Assembly: GCF_002836775.1 (NCBI RefSeq)
Contig: NZ_PJAQ01000032.1
Span: 173,569-237,568, forward strand
DNA length: 64,000 nucleotides
Origin: Colwellia sp. 12G3
GTDB lineage: Bacteria; Pseudomonadota; Gammaproteobacteria; Enterobacterales; Alteromonadaceae
Direction of reading: 5' to 3'
A program made the position numbers and the translations under genes. A model generated the notes under the pieces. That model was not told the origin of the DNA, did no database searches, and saw nothing but the letters and a program-made list of their open reading frames with translations. The first letter of the stretch is position 1. Each line of letters begins with the position of its first letter. This document shows positions 10,849 to 19,383 of this stretch, piece after piece.

Positions 10849-11922
10849 ATGAAAAAGATGTTGCGGACACTATTTTCAGTTTCATTATTATTGAGCGTTA
10901 CGCTCAGTAGTCATGCAGCAGTAATTCTACAATACCATCACGTGAGCGATAGTACACCAGCAAGCACCAGTATTTCTCCAAAGCAATTTGAAGTGCACTT
11001 ACAGTATCTTAAAGATAATAATTTTAAAGTTGTACCTTTATCTGAGTTAATTGAAGGCATAAAAAAACAACAACCCTTACCGGATAAAAGCGTCGCTATC
11101 ACTTTTGATGATGCCTATAGGGATGTCTTAACTCAGGCCAAGCCCATTTTAGACAAGTTTGCTTTTCCTTATACCATTTATGTAAACCCTGGCATTATCA
11201 ATCGAAATGTAAAAAATGATGCCTCACATTATTTGTCTTGGATTCAACTCAAAGCGCTTTCAGATGAAGGTGTCATTATTGCAAACCATGGTTATGAACA
11301 TGATTCAATGGCACGTATCACTGGAGGGTTAACGCAAGCACAATGGCTGAGTAAGCAAACGGAATTATTATTAAAAGCGGAAGCTATTATTAAAGAAAAT
11401 ACCGGTCAAAGCTGGCGATATTATGCTTATCCTTATGGAGAGTATGATGTAGCGGTGCAAGCATGGGCTAAAGCAAATGACTTTGTCGCATTTTCTCAGC
11501 AATCAGGAGCAATCGATTTATCGACTGATTTAACCAGCGTACCACGTTTTCCTGCCTCAAAACCGTACGATAAAATATCAGGTTTACGTGATAAATTAAA
11601 CTCGTTGGCATTCAATATTAGTTTGAAAGGTGAGCAAGCCGAAACAACCTTTAAACACAATGAAGCCAAAAGTATTACCTTTGATATTGAAAGCGGTGAC
11701 TTTTATAAATCGGCTTTAAATTGTTATATTTCTGGCTTAGGTAAGCAAAAAATCACCTGGCATGATGATAAGAGTTTTAGCATTAACTTTAGTAAAGATC
11801 TTCCCGTTGGCAGAGTTCGTGCTAACTGTACCGCGGCAAGTATCAGCAAACCAGGTCGCTACTATTGGTATTCTAAACCGTGGTTTATCTTAAAAGAGGA
11901 TGGTAGCTGGTACCATTTATAA
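10849..11922 (+). CDS. Secreted polysaccharide deacetylase family protein
   Basis: A 357-residue protein with a signal peptide (MKKMLRTLFSVSLLLSVTLSSHA). The NodB-type domain spans about residues 25-235: AITFDDAYRD supplies the metal-binding and catalytic aspartates, and NHGYEHDSM the metal-binding histidines. It is followed by a domain of about 110 residues without a recognised family. Enzymes of this class remove acetyl groups from sugars such as N-acetylglucosamine in the envelope or in extracellular polysaccharides; the substrate cannot be told. The ATG is preceded by AAGGG. Confidence 0.87.
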   Translation: MKKMLRTLFSVSLLLSVTLSSHAAVILQYHHVSDSTPASTSISPKQFEVHLQYLKDNNFKVVPLSELIEGIKKQQPLPDKSVAITFDDAYRDVLTQAKPILDKFAFPYTIYVNPGIINRNVKNDASHYLSWIQLKALSDEGVIIANHGYEHDSMARITGGLTQAQWLSKQTELLLKAEAIIKENTGQSWRYYAYPYGEYDVAVQAWAKANDFVAFSQQSGAIDLSTDLTSVPRFPASKPYDKISGLRDKLNSLAFNISLKGEQAETTFKHNEAKSITFDIESGDFYKSALNCYISGLGKQKITWHDDKSFSINFSKDLPVGRVRANCTAASISKPGRYYWYSKPWFILKEDGSWYHL

Positions 11923-11946
11923 GAGGGTAAGTTTTTACCCTTGTTT
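11922..11946. terminator. Terminator between the convergent deacetylase and sco genes
   Basis: AGGGTAA and TTACCCT pair around a four-base loop, directly after the deacetylase stop codon and 16 bases beyond the sco stop. A short T-rich stretch follows on the plus strand. Confidence 0.65.
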
Positions 11947-11961
11947 CTTATCTATTGTAAA

Positions 11962-12654
11962 TTATTGATAGAGAGCGACTATTTTTTGATAGTCGCTTAA
12001 TAACTTATCATTGTCAATGCTAGGCACTTTACCTACAGCTTGCTCAGGTCTAAATATTGCCGATATCTTGCCTTCAGGATTGATTAATACTAATGATGCG
12101 CTGTGATCTACCCAATAGTTTTCATCTCCAACAGGTACATCAACCTCGCCTTTACTTGCCTCTTTACTTGCCTCTTTACTTGCCTCTTTACTAGTGATGG
12201 CATACATCAATCCTAAATTACGAGAGAATGGGAAGAGCACGTCGTGTTCTGCCCGCAAAGCTTTAAAGTTAGGGTTAAAATATCCAATGTATTGTTCAAG
12301 CTTTTCGGTGGTGTCTCTTTTAGGATCAACAGAGACTAATAACACCTGACTATTGTCGGCAATGGCGGTTATGTCTTCATAAATAAAATTGAGGTTTTGT
12401 AGGGTTGTTGGACAAACATCAGGGCAAGAGGTATAGCCAAAAAATACCAGTGACCATTTGTCGAGTAGCTGTGTGTTATTAAAAGGCTGACCTAGCTCAT
12501 CAGTTAAGGTAAAAGCTGATATTGGCCGAGCCTGTTTATAATGCAAGGCATACTCAGGTGGCAGCATTTGCTTTGTTTGCGTCATAAGATGAAAGCCAAC
12601 TGCGCCTGCACTGATTGATATTAAGGCAATAATGCCATAGATAGTTTTATTCAT
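11962..12654 (-). CDS. SCO1/SenC copper chaperone for cytochrome oxidase
   Basis: Membrane-anchored thioredoxin-like protein that delivers copper to the CuA site of oxidase subunit II. The 230 residues hold an N-terminal membrane helix, the copper-binding CxxxC in TSCPDVCPTTLQN and the distal histidine ligand in VDHSASLVLI. The insert SKEASKEASKEASK comes from a DNA tandem repeat and sits in a surface loop ahead of the histidine motif. It is the last gene of the minus-strand oxidase block, following cyoE. Confidence 0.92.
   Translation of the reverse strand: MNKTIYGIIALISISAGAVGFHLMTQTKQMLPPEYALHYKQARPISAFTLTDELGQPFNNTQLLDKWSLVFFGYTSCPDVCPTTLQNLNFIYEDITAIADNSQVLLVSVDPKRDTTEKLEQYIGYFNPNFKALRAEHDVLFPFSRNLGLMYAITSKEASKEASKEASKGEVDVPVGDENYWVDHSASLVLINPEGKISAIFRPEQAVGKVPSIDNDKLLSDYQKIVALYQ
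12151..12192. repeat. 12-bp tandem repeat inside the sco gene
   Basis: The unit TTTACTTGCCTC occurs three times in a row (12151-12186) with half a further copy. On the coding strand it encodes repeated K-E-A-S. The unit is a multiple of three, so changes in copy number would keep the frame. Confidence 0.9.
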
Positions 12655-12730
12655 CGAAACCCTGTGTTTATTGTTACTAATTTATAATACTAAGTTATTG
12701 ATAATAAATTTTACTCGTTATTTTATAAAA

Positions 12731-13684
12731 CTAGCCCATGGGTAGCCAATAATGATCGAGTAGTAAAATAATGAAAAGCAACATTAAATGTATGATGGAA
12801 AATTTGAATGTTGCCATTGCCGTTTCTTCTTTTGCATGAAACTTGAGCTGCCAAGCATAGCCAAAAAAGATCAAGTTCAAAGTACAGGCCCCGACTAAGT
12901 ACAACCAATTGCTCATGCCAACTAAATAAGGTAATAAGCAGACAACAAAGAGTAATACGGTATATAACAATATCTGTGTTTTAGTGAAACTCACTCCATG
13001 GGTTACCGGCAACATAGGTATATTAACTTTGGCATAATCATCTTTACGGTGAATAGCTAATGCCCAAAAGTGTGGTGGTGTCCAAGTAAAAATTATCAAG
13101 ACTAATAATAAAGCGTTAGGTGCTACTTCATTAGTCATTGCTGTCCAACCCAATAAAGGAGGGATAGCACCGGCTAAACCACCAATAGTGATATTTTGCG
13201 GGGTAGCACGCTTTAAATACATGGTATAAACAAAGCTATAACCCACTAAACCCGCTAAGGTCAAAAATGCAGTCAGAGGGTTAACTAAGGCATAAAGCAT
13301 AATAAAACCTAACAAGGCTATGGTCGTAGCAAACACAATGGCACTAGTGACGCTAATTCTACCTTCAGGTAAAGGCCTGTTATGTGTTCTGCCCATAACC
13401 GTATCAATTTTTTCATCGACGATATGATTAATCGCTGCTGCGGCTGAAGATAATAAAGCAATGCCTAACATTGCTGGTATTAGCAATTGCCACGGTAAAC
13501 CTCCAGGAACAGACAAACTCATACCCACTAATGCGGTCAGTACGAGTAAAGCGACAACTTTAGGTTTTGTTATATCGTAATAAGCGCGCCAATTAGCAAA
13601 AACACTACTAATAGAAAAGGCTTGATGACCAGTGTTATTCGCTGGCGATATCGGTGACATTGTTTTATTAATAGCTTTACTCAT
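12731..13684 (-). CDS. cyoE: Protoheme IX farnesyltransferase (heme O synthase)
   Basis: Integral membrane prenyltransferase that adds a farnesyl group to heme b, giving heme O, the precursor of heme A. The 317 residues show many hydrophobic helices and the UbiA-family aspartate-rich motif [21 protein letters not shown] near residue 90, plus [15 protein letters not shown]. The start overlaps the end of ctaA by eight bases, which indicates translational coupling. Also called ctaB in this setting. Confidence 0.95.
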   Translation of the reverse strand: MSKAINKTMSPISPANNTGHQAFSISSVFANWRAYYDITKPKVVALLVLTALVGMSLSVPGGLPWQLLIPAMLGIALLSSAAAAINHIVDEKIDTVMGRTHNRPLPEGRISVTSAIVFATTIALLGFIMLYALVNPLTAFLTLAGLVGYSFVYTMYLKRATPQNITIGGLAGAIPPLLGWTAMTNEVAPNALLLVLIIFTWTPPHFWALAIHRKDDYAKVNIPMLPVTHGVSFTKTQILLYTVLLFVVCLLPYLVGMSNWLYLVGACTLNLIFFGYAWQLKFHAKEETAMATFKFSIIHLMLLFIILLLDHYWLPMG

Positions 13685-14738
13685 AGAGAGACTCCTCGGA
13701 ATTTTGTCTTAACTTATAAGCTAAGGTGATCAAACTTAGCATTAAAAAGGCGGCAACTAAATTGTGCGCAACAGCCACTTTAAGTGGCAACGAAAACCAA
13801 ATATTACTGACCCCCAAACTGATTTGAATAATTAATAAACTCAGTAAAATAATAGCGGCACTTTTTATAGAATGAGTTCTTGCCTTGATAAAAACCATGA
13901 TGGCTAACCAAGCGAGAAATAGACCCGTTATGATAGCGCCTAAGCGATGACTAACATGGATAGTGACTCGTTCATTATGGGCGAGGTGACCAAATTCATA
14001 ACTTTCTTTGGCTGGAGGAATTAAGTCAAATGACTGTTCAAAACTTAAATCCGATAACCAGTCACCCTGACAAATGGGTAACTCTACACAACTCATCGCG
14101 GCATAATTTGATGAGGTCCAACCGCCAAGGGCAATTTGTGCGGTCAAAATAGTAATACCCAGTAGTGCAAAGCTACTGTATTTTTTAAGTTGCCAATCGA
14201 CTAAATTCGCTCCTTGAGCGTTTATTCCTTTAGACTTAATGCGTAAATATAATAAAAAGAGTAAACACAGTGTGGTGAAGCCGCCGAGTAAATGCCCCAT
14301 CACCACAATAGGCATTAACTTCAGCGTTACCGTCCACATACCTAGTGCAGCTTGGAAGATAACAACGCATAAAATGCATAGCGGTAGCAAGACCGGATAT
14401 CGAACTCTTGAGCTTTTTGAAAAACGTAATTTTATTGAAAAAAAGGCGATAGCGGCAATAAGCAAGCCCAGACTACCAGCAAAATAGCGGTGAATCATCT
14501 CATTCCATGCTTTAGCAGGTTCTACCGGTCTTTCTGGAAAAGCTTGCTCTGCTGCTGCAATCTGTACACTAGTTTCAGGCACATCAACTAAGCCATAACA
14601 TGTTGGCCAATCAGGGCAGCCTAAGCCAGCATGCGTTAAACGGGTGTAAGCGCCTAAGCCAATAACAACGATAGCTAAGAGCAAACTGGTTAGTACTAAG
14701 CGTCGTAATGTTTTTGTGTTTTTATTGTGTTCTGTCAT
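13677..14738 (-). CDS. ctaA: Heme A synthase (COX15/CtaA)
   Basis: Oxidises the C8 methyl of heme O to the formyl group of heme A in the membrane. The 353-residue protein has eight or so membrane helices and the conserved heme-binding histidines in [12 protein letters not shown] and in HVSHRLGA, with VMGHLLGG and VAHNLVAAF as the other pair. The [21 protein letters not shown] segment near the N-terminus is typical. It lies four bases after the CxxxC gene and overlaps cyoE. Confidence 0.96.
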   Translation of the reverse strand: MTEHNKNTKTLRRLVLTSLLLAIVVIGLGAYTRLTHAGLGCPDWPTCYGLVDVPETSVQIAAAEQAFPERPVEPAKAWNEMIHRYFAGSLGLLIAAIAFFSIKLRFSKSSRVRYPVLLPLCILCVVIFQAALGMWTVTLKLMPIVVMGHLLGGFTTLCLLFLLYLRIKSKGINAQGANLVDWQLKKYSSFALLGITILTAQIALGGWTSSNYAAMSCVELPICQGDWLSDLSFEQSFDLIPPAKESYEFGHLAHNERVTIHVSHRLGAIITGLFLAWLAIMVFIKARTHSIKSAAIILLSLLIIQISLGVSNIWFSLPLKVAVAHNLVAAFLMLSLITLAYKLRQNSEESLYE

Positions 14739-14742
14739 TGAG

Positions 14743-15369
14743 TTAACCCACCTTAGAATATTTCAAAAGCTTTTTCATATCGGCGATAATAGCTTTACCA
14801 AAAGCGGGTTGTTGTTCCACTTTCTCTGGTGGTTGATGTCTTAAAATAATGTTACCTAAAGGATCAGCGATAAGTACTTGTGGCTCTAGAAGTAAGTTAT
14901 TTATTTGATGTGTTAAGGCAAGCACACGCCATTGGCTCTTGGCAAGTTGCTTACTTTGCTGGGCAGAAAAAATATCTTCCTTGAGTAATACCGCAGTAAC
15001 CCTTGGCATATCTTTTCCTAGCGCGACATAGCTGTTATGTACAGCTTCAATACTATGCAAGCATATTTCAGGACATACGTTAGGTAATCGATAAATAATA
15101 AGCCATTGTTTGGCAAATTCTGACTGATCAATACCTAGATCATTTAGCGTTAATGCCTGATTTAATAACTTGCCTTGATTGGTTACACCTAAGTCCAGCC
15201 ATTGATTCTCTAAGGCTAATTTGGCTAATAATATCGGTAATATAAATACTGAAAGCAACAAGAGTAAACTGCGACGGTTTTTGTTTTTTGAGGAATGGTT
15301 GGAAGTATGATCCGAGTTATCGGTACTGATCAAAGTAGCACTATCACTAGAATCGTTTGAGTTAGCCAT
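14743..15369 (-). CDS. Membrane-anchored Sco-like CxxxC protein, oxidase cluster
   Basis: A 208-residue protein with a polar Asn/Ser/Asp-rich N-terminus, one membrane helix (about residues 33-52, SLLLLLSVFILPILLAKLAL) and a periplasmic domain. The domain contains NVCPEICLHSI, a CxxxC motif of the Sco type, but I see no distal DHS-type histidine. Similar proteins are found between SURF1 and ctaA in many gammaproteobacterial oxidase operons and remain uncharacterised. A thiol or copper role in CuA or CuB assembly is an inference. Ends four bases before ctaA starts. Confidence 0.75.
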   Translation of the reverse strand: MANSNDSSDSATLISTDNSDHTSNHSSKNKNRRSLLLLLSVFILPILLAKLALENQWLDLGVTNQGKLLNQALTLNDLGIDQSEFAKQWLIIYRLPNVCPEICLHSIEAVHNSYVALGKDMPRVTAVLLKEDIFSAQQSKQLAKSQWRVLALTHQINNLLLEPQVLIADPLGNIILRHQPPEKVEQQPAFGKAIIADMKKLLKYSKVG

Positions 15370-15414
15370 ATGTTAACGCCTTATTTTTCTTTTATTATTA
15401 TTAATAATGTTCGT

Positions 15415-16233
15415 TTACGTATTCTGTAAAACATTAGGTGAATTTTCGGCTGCAACACGGGTAGATTTTTGTGTTTTAATTCGCAAGCTAATCATCAATA
15501 TTAGCCAAGCGATAGCTAAAGCGGCCCATTGAAAGGCATAGCCGAAATGCTTGTCAGCGGGCATCACCATTGGGTGCCAGTTCTTTATATAACCTAGGCT
15601 TTCTTTTGGGTCGACATAGATTACGAACGGTAGTAGCGGCTTATCAATTAACGGAGATATTAACGTTGAAAATTTAGTTAATTCAATTTGTTGTACACGT
15701 AATGGCCAACTTGGCTGAGTAAAATCTTGCTCCTGCAGCATTATTCCTTGCTCGACAATACGAACATGGCCTTGAAAGGTAAACTGTCCATGTAAGGGAG
15801 AAATATCAGGAAGTATGCTGCGGTCAATTGAACCCTGTACCCAACCTAAATTGACTAATACAGCATAAGTTGGCGTTTGTACCACTTGTAATACTCGATA
15901 GCCTAGAGAGCTTTTCTCCACTTGGTTATCGAGTAGGAATATATAATCACCATTAAAAAGGCCGTTTATGGTGACAGGAAAATCGTTAATACTTTCTTTA
16001 CCGGTAAACTGCTTCTCCTTAGAAAGTTTGACTACTTCACTTAGGGTTAACGGCGATTCCTCATTTAGCTGAGTAATGCGGATAGTACGCTGATCTTTCT
16101 CAAAGCCGCGGTTATATTGCCAGAAAGACAATTTAACTAAACCAATAAAGACAATAAGCGTTAGCCCTAACCAAAGGGCGCTTCTTACTAATGATTTAGC
16201 TAATATTTTTTTTGGGAAGTCAGCGTACTGCAA
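15415..16233 (-). CDS. SURF1-family oxidase assembly protein
   Basis: Membrane protein that helps insert heme A into subunit I. It shows the family's two terminal helices (near LWLGLTLIVFIGLVKLSFWQYNRG and FGYAFQWAALAIAWLILMI) around a periplasmic domain, with the typical VNLGWVQG and KHFGYAFQW motifs. The open frame extends to 16302 inside ctaE, but there the reading is cysteine-rich and unlike the family. I prefer the TTG at 16231-16233, which has AAGG about nine bases upstream and lies 12 bases after the ctaE stop. Confidence 0.88.
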   Translation of the reverse strand: MQYADFPKKILAKSLVRSALWLGLTLIVFIGLVKLSFWQYNRGFEKDQRTIRITQLNEESPLTLSEVVKLSKEKQFTGKESINDFPVTINGLFNGDYIFLLDNQVEKSSLGYRVLQVVQTPTYAVLVNLGWVQGSIDRSILPDISPLHGQFTFQGHVRIVEQGIMLQEQDFTQPSWPLRVQQIELTKFSTLISPLIDKPLLPFVIYVDPKESLGYIKNWHPMVMPADKHFGYAFQWAALAIAWLILMISLRIKTQKSTRVAAENSPNVLQNT

Positions 16234-16244
16234 AAAATCAGACC

Positions 16245-17129
16245 TTATAAAATATAGACAAAAACAAAAAGCATTACCCAAACCACATCGACAAAATGCC
16301 AATACCAGCTTGCCGCTTGAAACGCAAAATGATTCTCAGGGGTGAAATGACCTTTTAATATTCTAAACCACATTACGATTAACATAATACAGCCCAAAGT
16401 AACGTGCATGCCGTGAAAACCAGTCAATAAGTAAAAAGTATTACCGTAGACACCACTATCTAAAAATAGACGCATTTCTTCAGAGTAGCCGTGCGCGTAT
16501 TCTAATACTTGAAAGAACATAAACGATACGCCAAGTAATATGGTGATACCCAACCATATTTTGAGCGGCTTACGCTCGTTTTTAATTAATGCCGTGTGAG
16601 CAAAATGGGCAGTAATCGAAGACGTCAATAGTAAAACGGTGTTAATCAAGGGTAAGCCAAACCAACCCATCGATGTGGTGGTAGTGCCATCAGGCGTTGT
16701 TAATAAAGGCCATTGAGCAACAAAGTCAGGCCAAAGTACCGCGCCAGTTGCAGCGTTATTACCTGCTCCACCTAACCAAGGTACAGAAAATACCCGTAAA
16801 TACAGCAATGCGCCAAAAAATGCGGCAAAAAACATCACTTCAGAAAAAATAAACCAACTCATACCTTGGCGGAATGAATTATCCATTTGGTGTGAATACT
16901 TTCCAGATAAGGACTCTTTAATGACGTCACTAAACCAACCAACGAGCATATAGACAACAAGTGCAATACCCGCCAACAGTAAATAACCACCGTAACCACT
17001 TTGTTCATTTTTTAAATCGGTGACATAGTTAGCGGCGCCAAAGGCGATCATAAATAGTGCTATCGCGCCGACAATTGGCCAGTGGCTTTGACTAGGTACA
17101 TAATAACTTTCGTATTCTTTATTAGTCAT
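16245..17129 (-). CDS. ctaE: Cytochrome c oxidase subunit III
   Basis: Core subunit of the aa3-type oxidase, with no redox centre, and thought to stabilise proton pumping. The 294 residues contain seven hydrophobic helices and the conserved segments EVMFFAAFFGALLYLR, LTGFHGMHVTLG and WYWHFVDVVWVMLF. The gene follows ctaG by 27 bases and precedes SURF1. Confidence 0.96.
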   Translation of the reverse strand: MTNKEYESYYVPSQSHWPIVGAIALFMIAFGAANYVTDLKNEQSGYGGYLLLAGIALVVYMLVGWFSDVIKESLSGKYSHQMDNSFRQGMSWFIFSEVMFFAAFFGALLYLRVFSVPWLGGAGNNAATGAVLWPDFVAQWPLLTTPDGTTTTSMGWFGLPLINTVLLLTSSITAHFAHTALIKNERKPLKIWLGITILLGVSFMFFQVLEYAHGYSEEMRLFLDSGVYGNTFYLLTGFHGMHVTLGCIMLIVMWFRILKGHFTPENHFAFQAASWYWHFVDVVWVMLFVFVYIL

Positions 17130-17156
17130 TTTCTATCCCTTTTTTCGAGTAGTACC

Positions 17157-17744
17157 CTATGACGACTTCTCGGTTATGTCATACAAGGTATAAGATAAAG
17201 TTAACGTTTTTATATCGGTAGGCAGTTCTAAATCAACATAAAACTGCAAACTCATTTCAACATCTTTTCCCGCAGCTAGCGGTTGTTGAGTAAAACAAAA
17301 ACATTCAATTTTATGAAAGTAGTTTGCTGCTAAACCTGGTGATACTGATGGTACTGCTTGCCCGATAATGTCATGTGTAGCATTATTTTTTGCGTAGAAT
17401 GATACTAATTTCATTTCTCCGGGGTGAACATCAATTTCATTAATGACCGGCTCAAACGCCCACGGAATACCTTTAGCGTTGCGGGTAATAAACTGTACTC
17501 TTACAGTACGTGACTCATCGACGCTACTTGCCGTATAAGCCACCGCAGTACTATTAGTTTTACCATTCAGGCCGGTAATATCACAAAACACATCGTATAA
17601 AGGCACTAGAGCAAAACCAAAGCCAAACATAGCAATAACGACAAGCAGTAATTTTTTTACTGTTTTATTGTTATTACTAATACTGATACCCGTATCAGTA
17701 TTAGTATTTTTATTTATGTTGGCTTTGTGTTCATCAGTGCTCAT
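17157..17744 (-). CDS. ctaG: Cytochrome c oxidase assembly protein Cox11/CtaG
   Basis: Copper chaperone for the CuB centre of subunit I. The 195-residue protein has one N-terminal membrane helix (LLLVVIAMFGFGFALVPLYDVFC) and a periplasmic immunoglobulin-like domain containing the copper-binding ECFCFTQQPL motif. It lies five bases downstream of ctaD on the same strand, which suggests coupled expression. Confidence 0.95.
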   Translation of the reverse strand: MSTDEHKANINKNTNTDTGISISNNNKTVKKLLLVVIAMFGFGFALVPLYDVFCDITGLNGKTNSTAVAYTASSVDESRTVRVQFITRNAKGIPWAFEPVINEIDVHPGEMKLVSFYAKNNATHDIIGQAVPSVSPGLAANYFHKIECFCFTQQPLAAGKDVEMSLQFYVDLELPTDIKTLTLSYTLYDITEKSS

Positions 17745-17749
17745 ATAAA

Positions 17750-19372
17750 TTAGTGCTCGTGTTGGTTCGCATTATCAATATCTTGCTGCGGTGGCGGTGT
17801 ACTAAATGTGTGGTAAGGCGCAGGGCTTGCTACTGTCCACTCTAAACCTATTGCACCATCCCACGGTTTTGCCGGTGCTTTTTCGCCGCCGCGAATACAT
17901 TTTATTACTACCGCTAAGAAAATCAGTTGCGATAAGCCAAAGGCAAAGCCACCAATGCTGACCCACTTATTAAAGTCAGCAAACTGCAGTGCATAATCTG
18001 GAATTCTTCTCGGCATACCTGCTAACCCTAAAAAATGCATAGGGAAAAATAGTAAGTTTACTGAGATTAATGAACACCAAAAATGCCATTTGCTCAACGA
18101 GTCGTTATACATGTGACCTGTCCATTTTGGTAACCAGAAATAAGCACCTGCATAGATAGAGAACAATGAACCGGTAACTAGCACATAGTGAAAATGGGCT
18201 ACAACAAAGTAAGTGTCATGATACTGAAAATCAACAGGCGTCATGGCTAACATCAAGCCAGAGAAGCCACCAATGGTGAATAAAATAACAAAGGCGATTG
18301 AAAACAGCATAGGTGTTTCAAAGGATAATGAACCACGCCACATAGTGGCTACCCAGTTAAAGACTTTAACACCAGTAGGTACGGCAATTAGCATGGTGCA
18401 ATACATAAAGAACAGTTCACCAAATAGTGGCATACCTGTAGTGAACATGTGATGCGCCCAAACGATAAACGACAGTAAGGCAATTGATGACGTTGCATAC
18501 ACCATTGAGCTATAGCCAAACAGTCTTTTGCGTGAAAAGGCTGGAATAATGGTTGATACAATGCCAAATGCTGGCAAGATCATGATGTAAACTTCAGGGT
18601 GTCCAAAGAACCAGAAAATATGTTGGAACATTACGGGGTCACCGCCACCAGCAGCATCAAAGAAACTAGTACCAAAATAAGTATCGGTCAGTAACATTGT
18701 CACTACCCCTGCGAGCACGGGCATTACGGCTATCAACAAATAGGCAGTGATAAAAAAGGTCCAAACAAACAAAGGCATTTTCATATATGTCATGCCAGGA
18801 GCACGCATGTTCATGATGGTAACAACAATGTTGATCGCACCCATTATTGAAGATATACCCATGATATGAACAGCAAAAACGAAGAATGCAGTACTACCAT
18901 TAGAGTAAGTCGTTGATAATGGTGCGTAGAATGTCCAGCCAAAGTTAGGTGCACCACTTTCCATAAAGAAAGAGCCCAATAAAATAGCAAAAGCAAAGGG
19001 AAGAATCCAAAAACTCCAGTTATTCATGCGAGGTAATGCCATATCTGGCGCCCCTAGCATCATAGGCAACATCCAGTTAGCAAAACCGGTAAAGGCAGGC
19101 ATAATGGCGCCAAACACCATGATTAAACCGTGCACGGTTGTTAATTGATTAAAAAAGTCAGGTTCAACTATTTGAAGACCAGGCTGAAATAACTCAGCAC
19201 GGATCACCATAGCTAAAGCGCCGCCGGTTAAAAACATAATAAAAGCAAACCATAAATATAAGGTACCTATGTCTTTATGGTTAGTGGTATACAACCAGCG
19301 TTTTATGCCAGTCATTTTATGTTCATCATGATGTTCGTCGTGCGAATCTTGTTCTATAACGTCTGTAGTCAT
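17750..19372 (-). CDS. ctaD: Cytochrome c oxidase subunit I
   Basis: Catalytic subunit carrying heme a and the heme a3/CuB site where oxygen is reduced. All expected ligands are visible: TTVHGLIMVFG (heme a), HPEVYIMILPAFG (CuB His with the cross-linked Tyr), VWAHHMFTTG (CuB) and YFVVAHFHYVL (heme a3 and heme a). The 540 residues have twelve membrane helices. AGGGGGAT precedes the ATG. It follows ctaC by 11 bases. Confidence 0.98.
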   Translation of the reverse strand: MTTDVIEQDSHDEHHDEHKMTGIKRWLYTTNHKDIGTLYLWFAFIMFLTGGALAMVIRAELFQPGLQIVEPDFFNQLTTVHGLIMVFGAIMPAFTGFANWMLPMMLGAPDMALPRMNNWSFWILPFAFAILLGSFFMESGAPNFGWTFYAPLSTTYSNGSTAFFVFAVHIMGISSIMGAINIVVTIMNMRAPGMTYMKMPLFVWTFFITAYLLIAVMPVLAGVVTMLLTDTYFGTSFFDAAGGGDPVMFQHIFWFFGHPEVYIMILPAFGIVSTIIPAFSRKRLFGYSSMVYATSSIALLSFIVWAHHMFTTGMPLFGELFFMYCTMLIAVPTGVKVFNWVATMWRGSLSFETPMLFSIAFVILFTIGGFSGLMLAMTPVDFQYHDTYFVVAHFHYVLVTGSLFSIYAGAYFWLPKWTGHMYNDSLSKWHFWCSLISVNLLFFPMHFLGLAGMPRRIPDYALQFADFNKWVSIGGFAFGLSQLIFLAVVIKCIRGGEKAPAKPWDGAIGLEWTVASPAPYHTFSTPPPQQDIDNANQHEH

Positions 19373-19383
19373 TTTATATCCCC

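Noticed and set aside
16234..16302. Longer N-terminus for the SURF1 protein.
   Set aside because: It overlaps ctaE, gives a cysteine-rich peptide unlike the family, and a TTG with a ribosome-binding site fits better.
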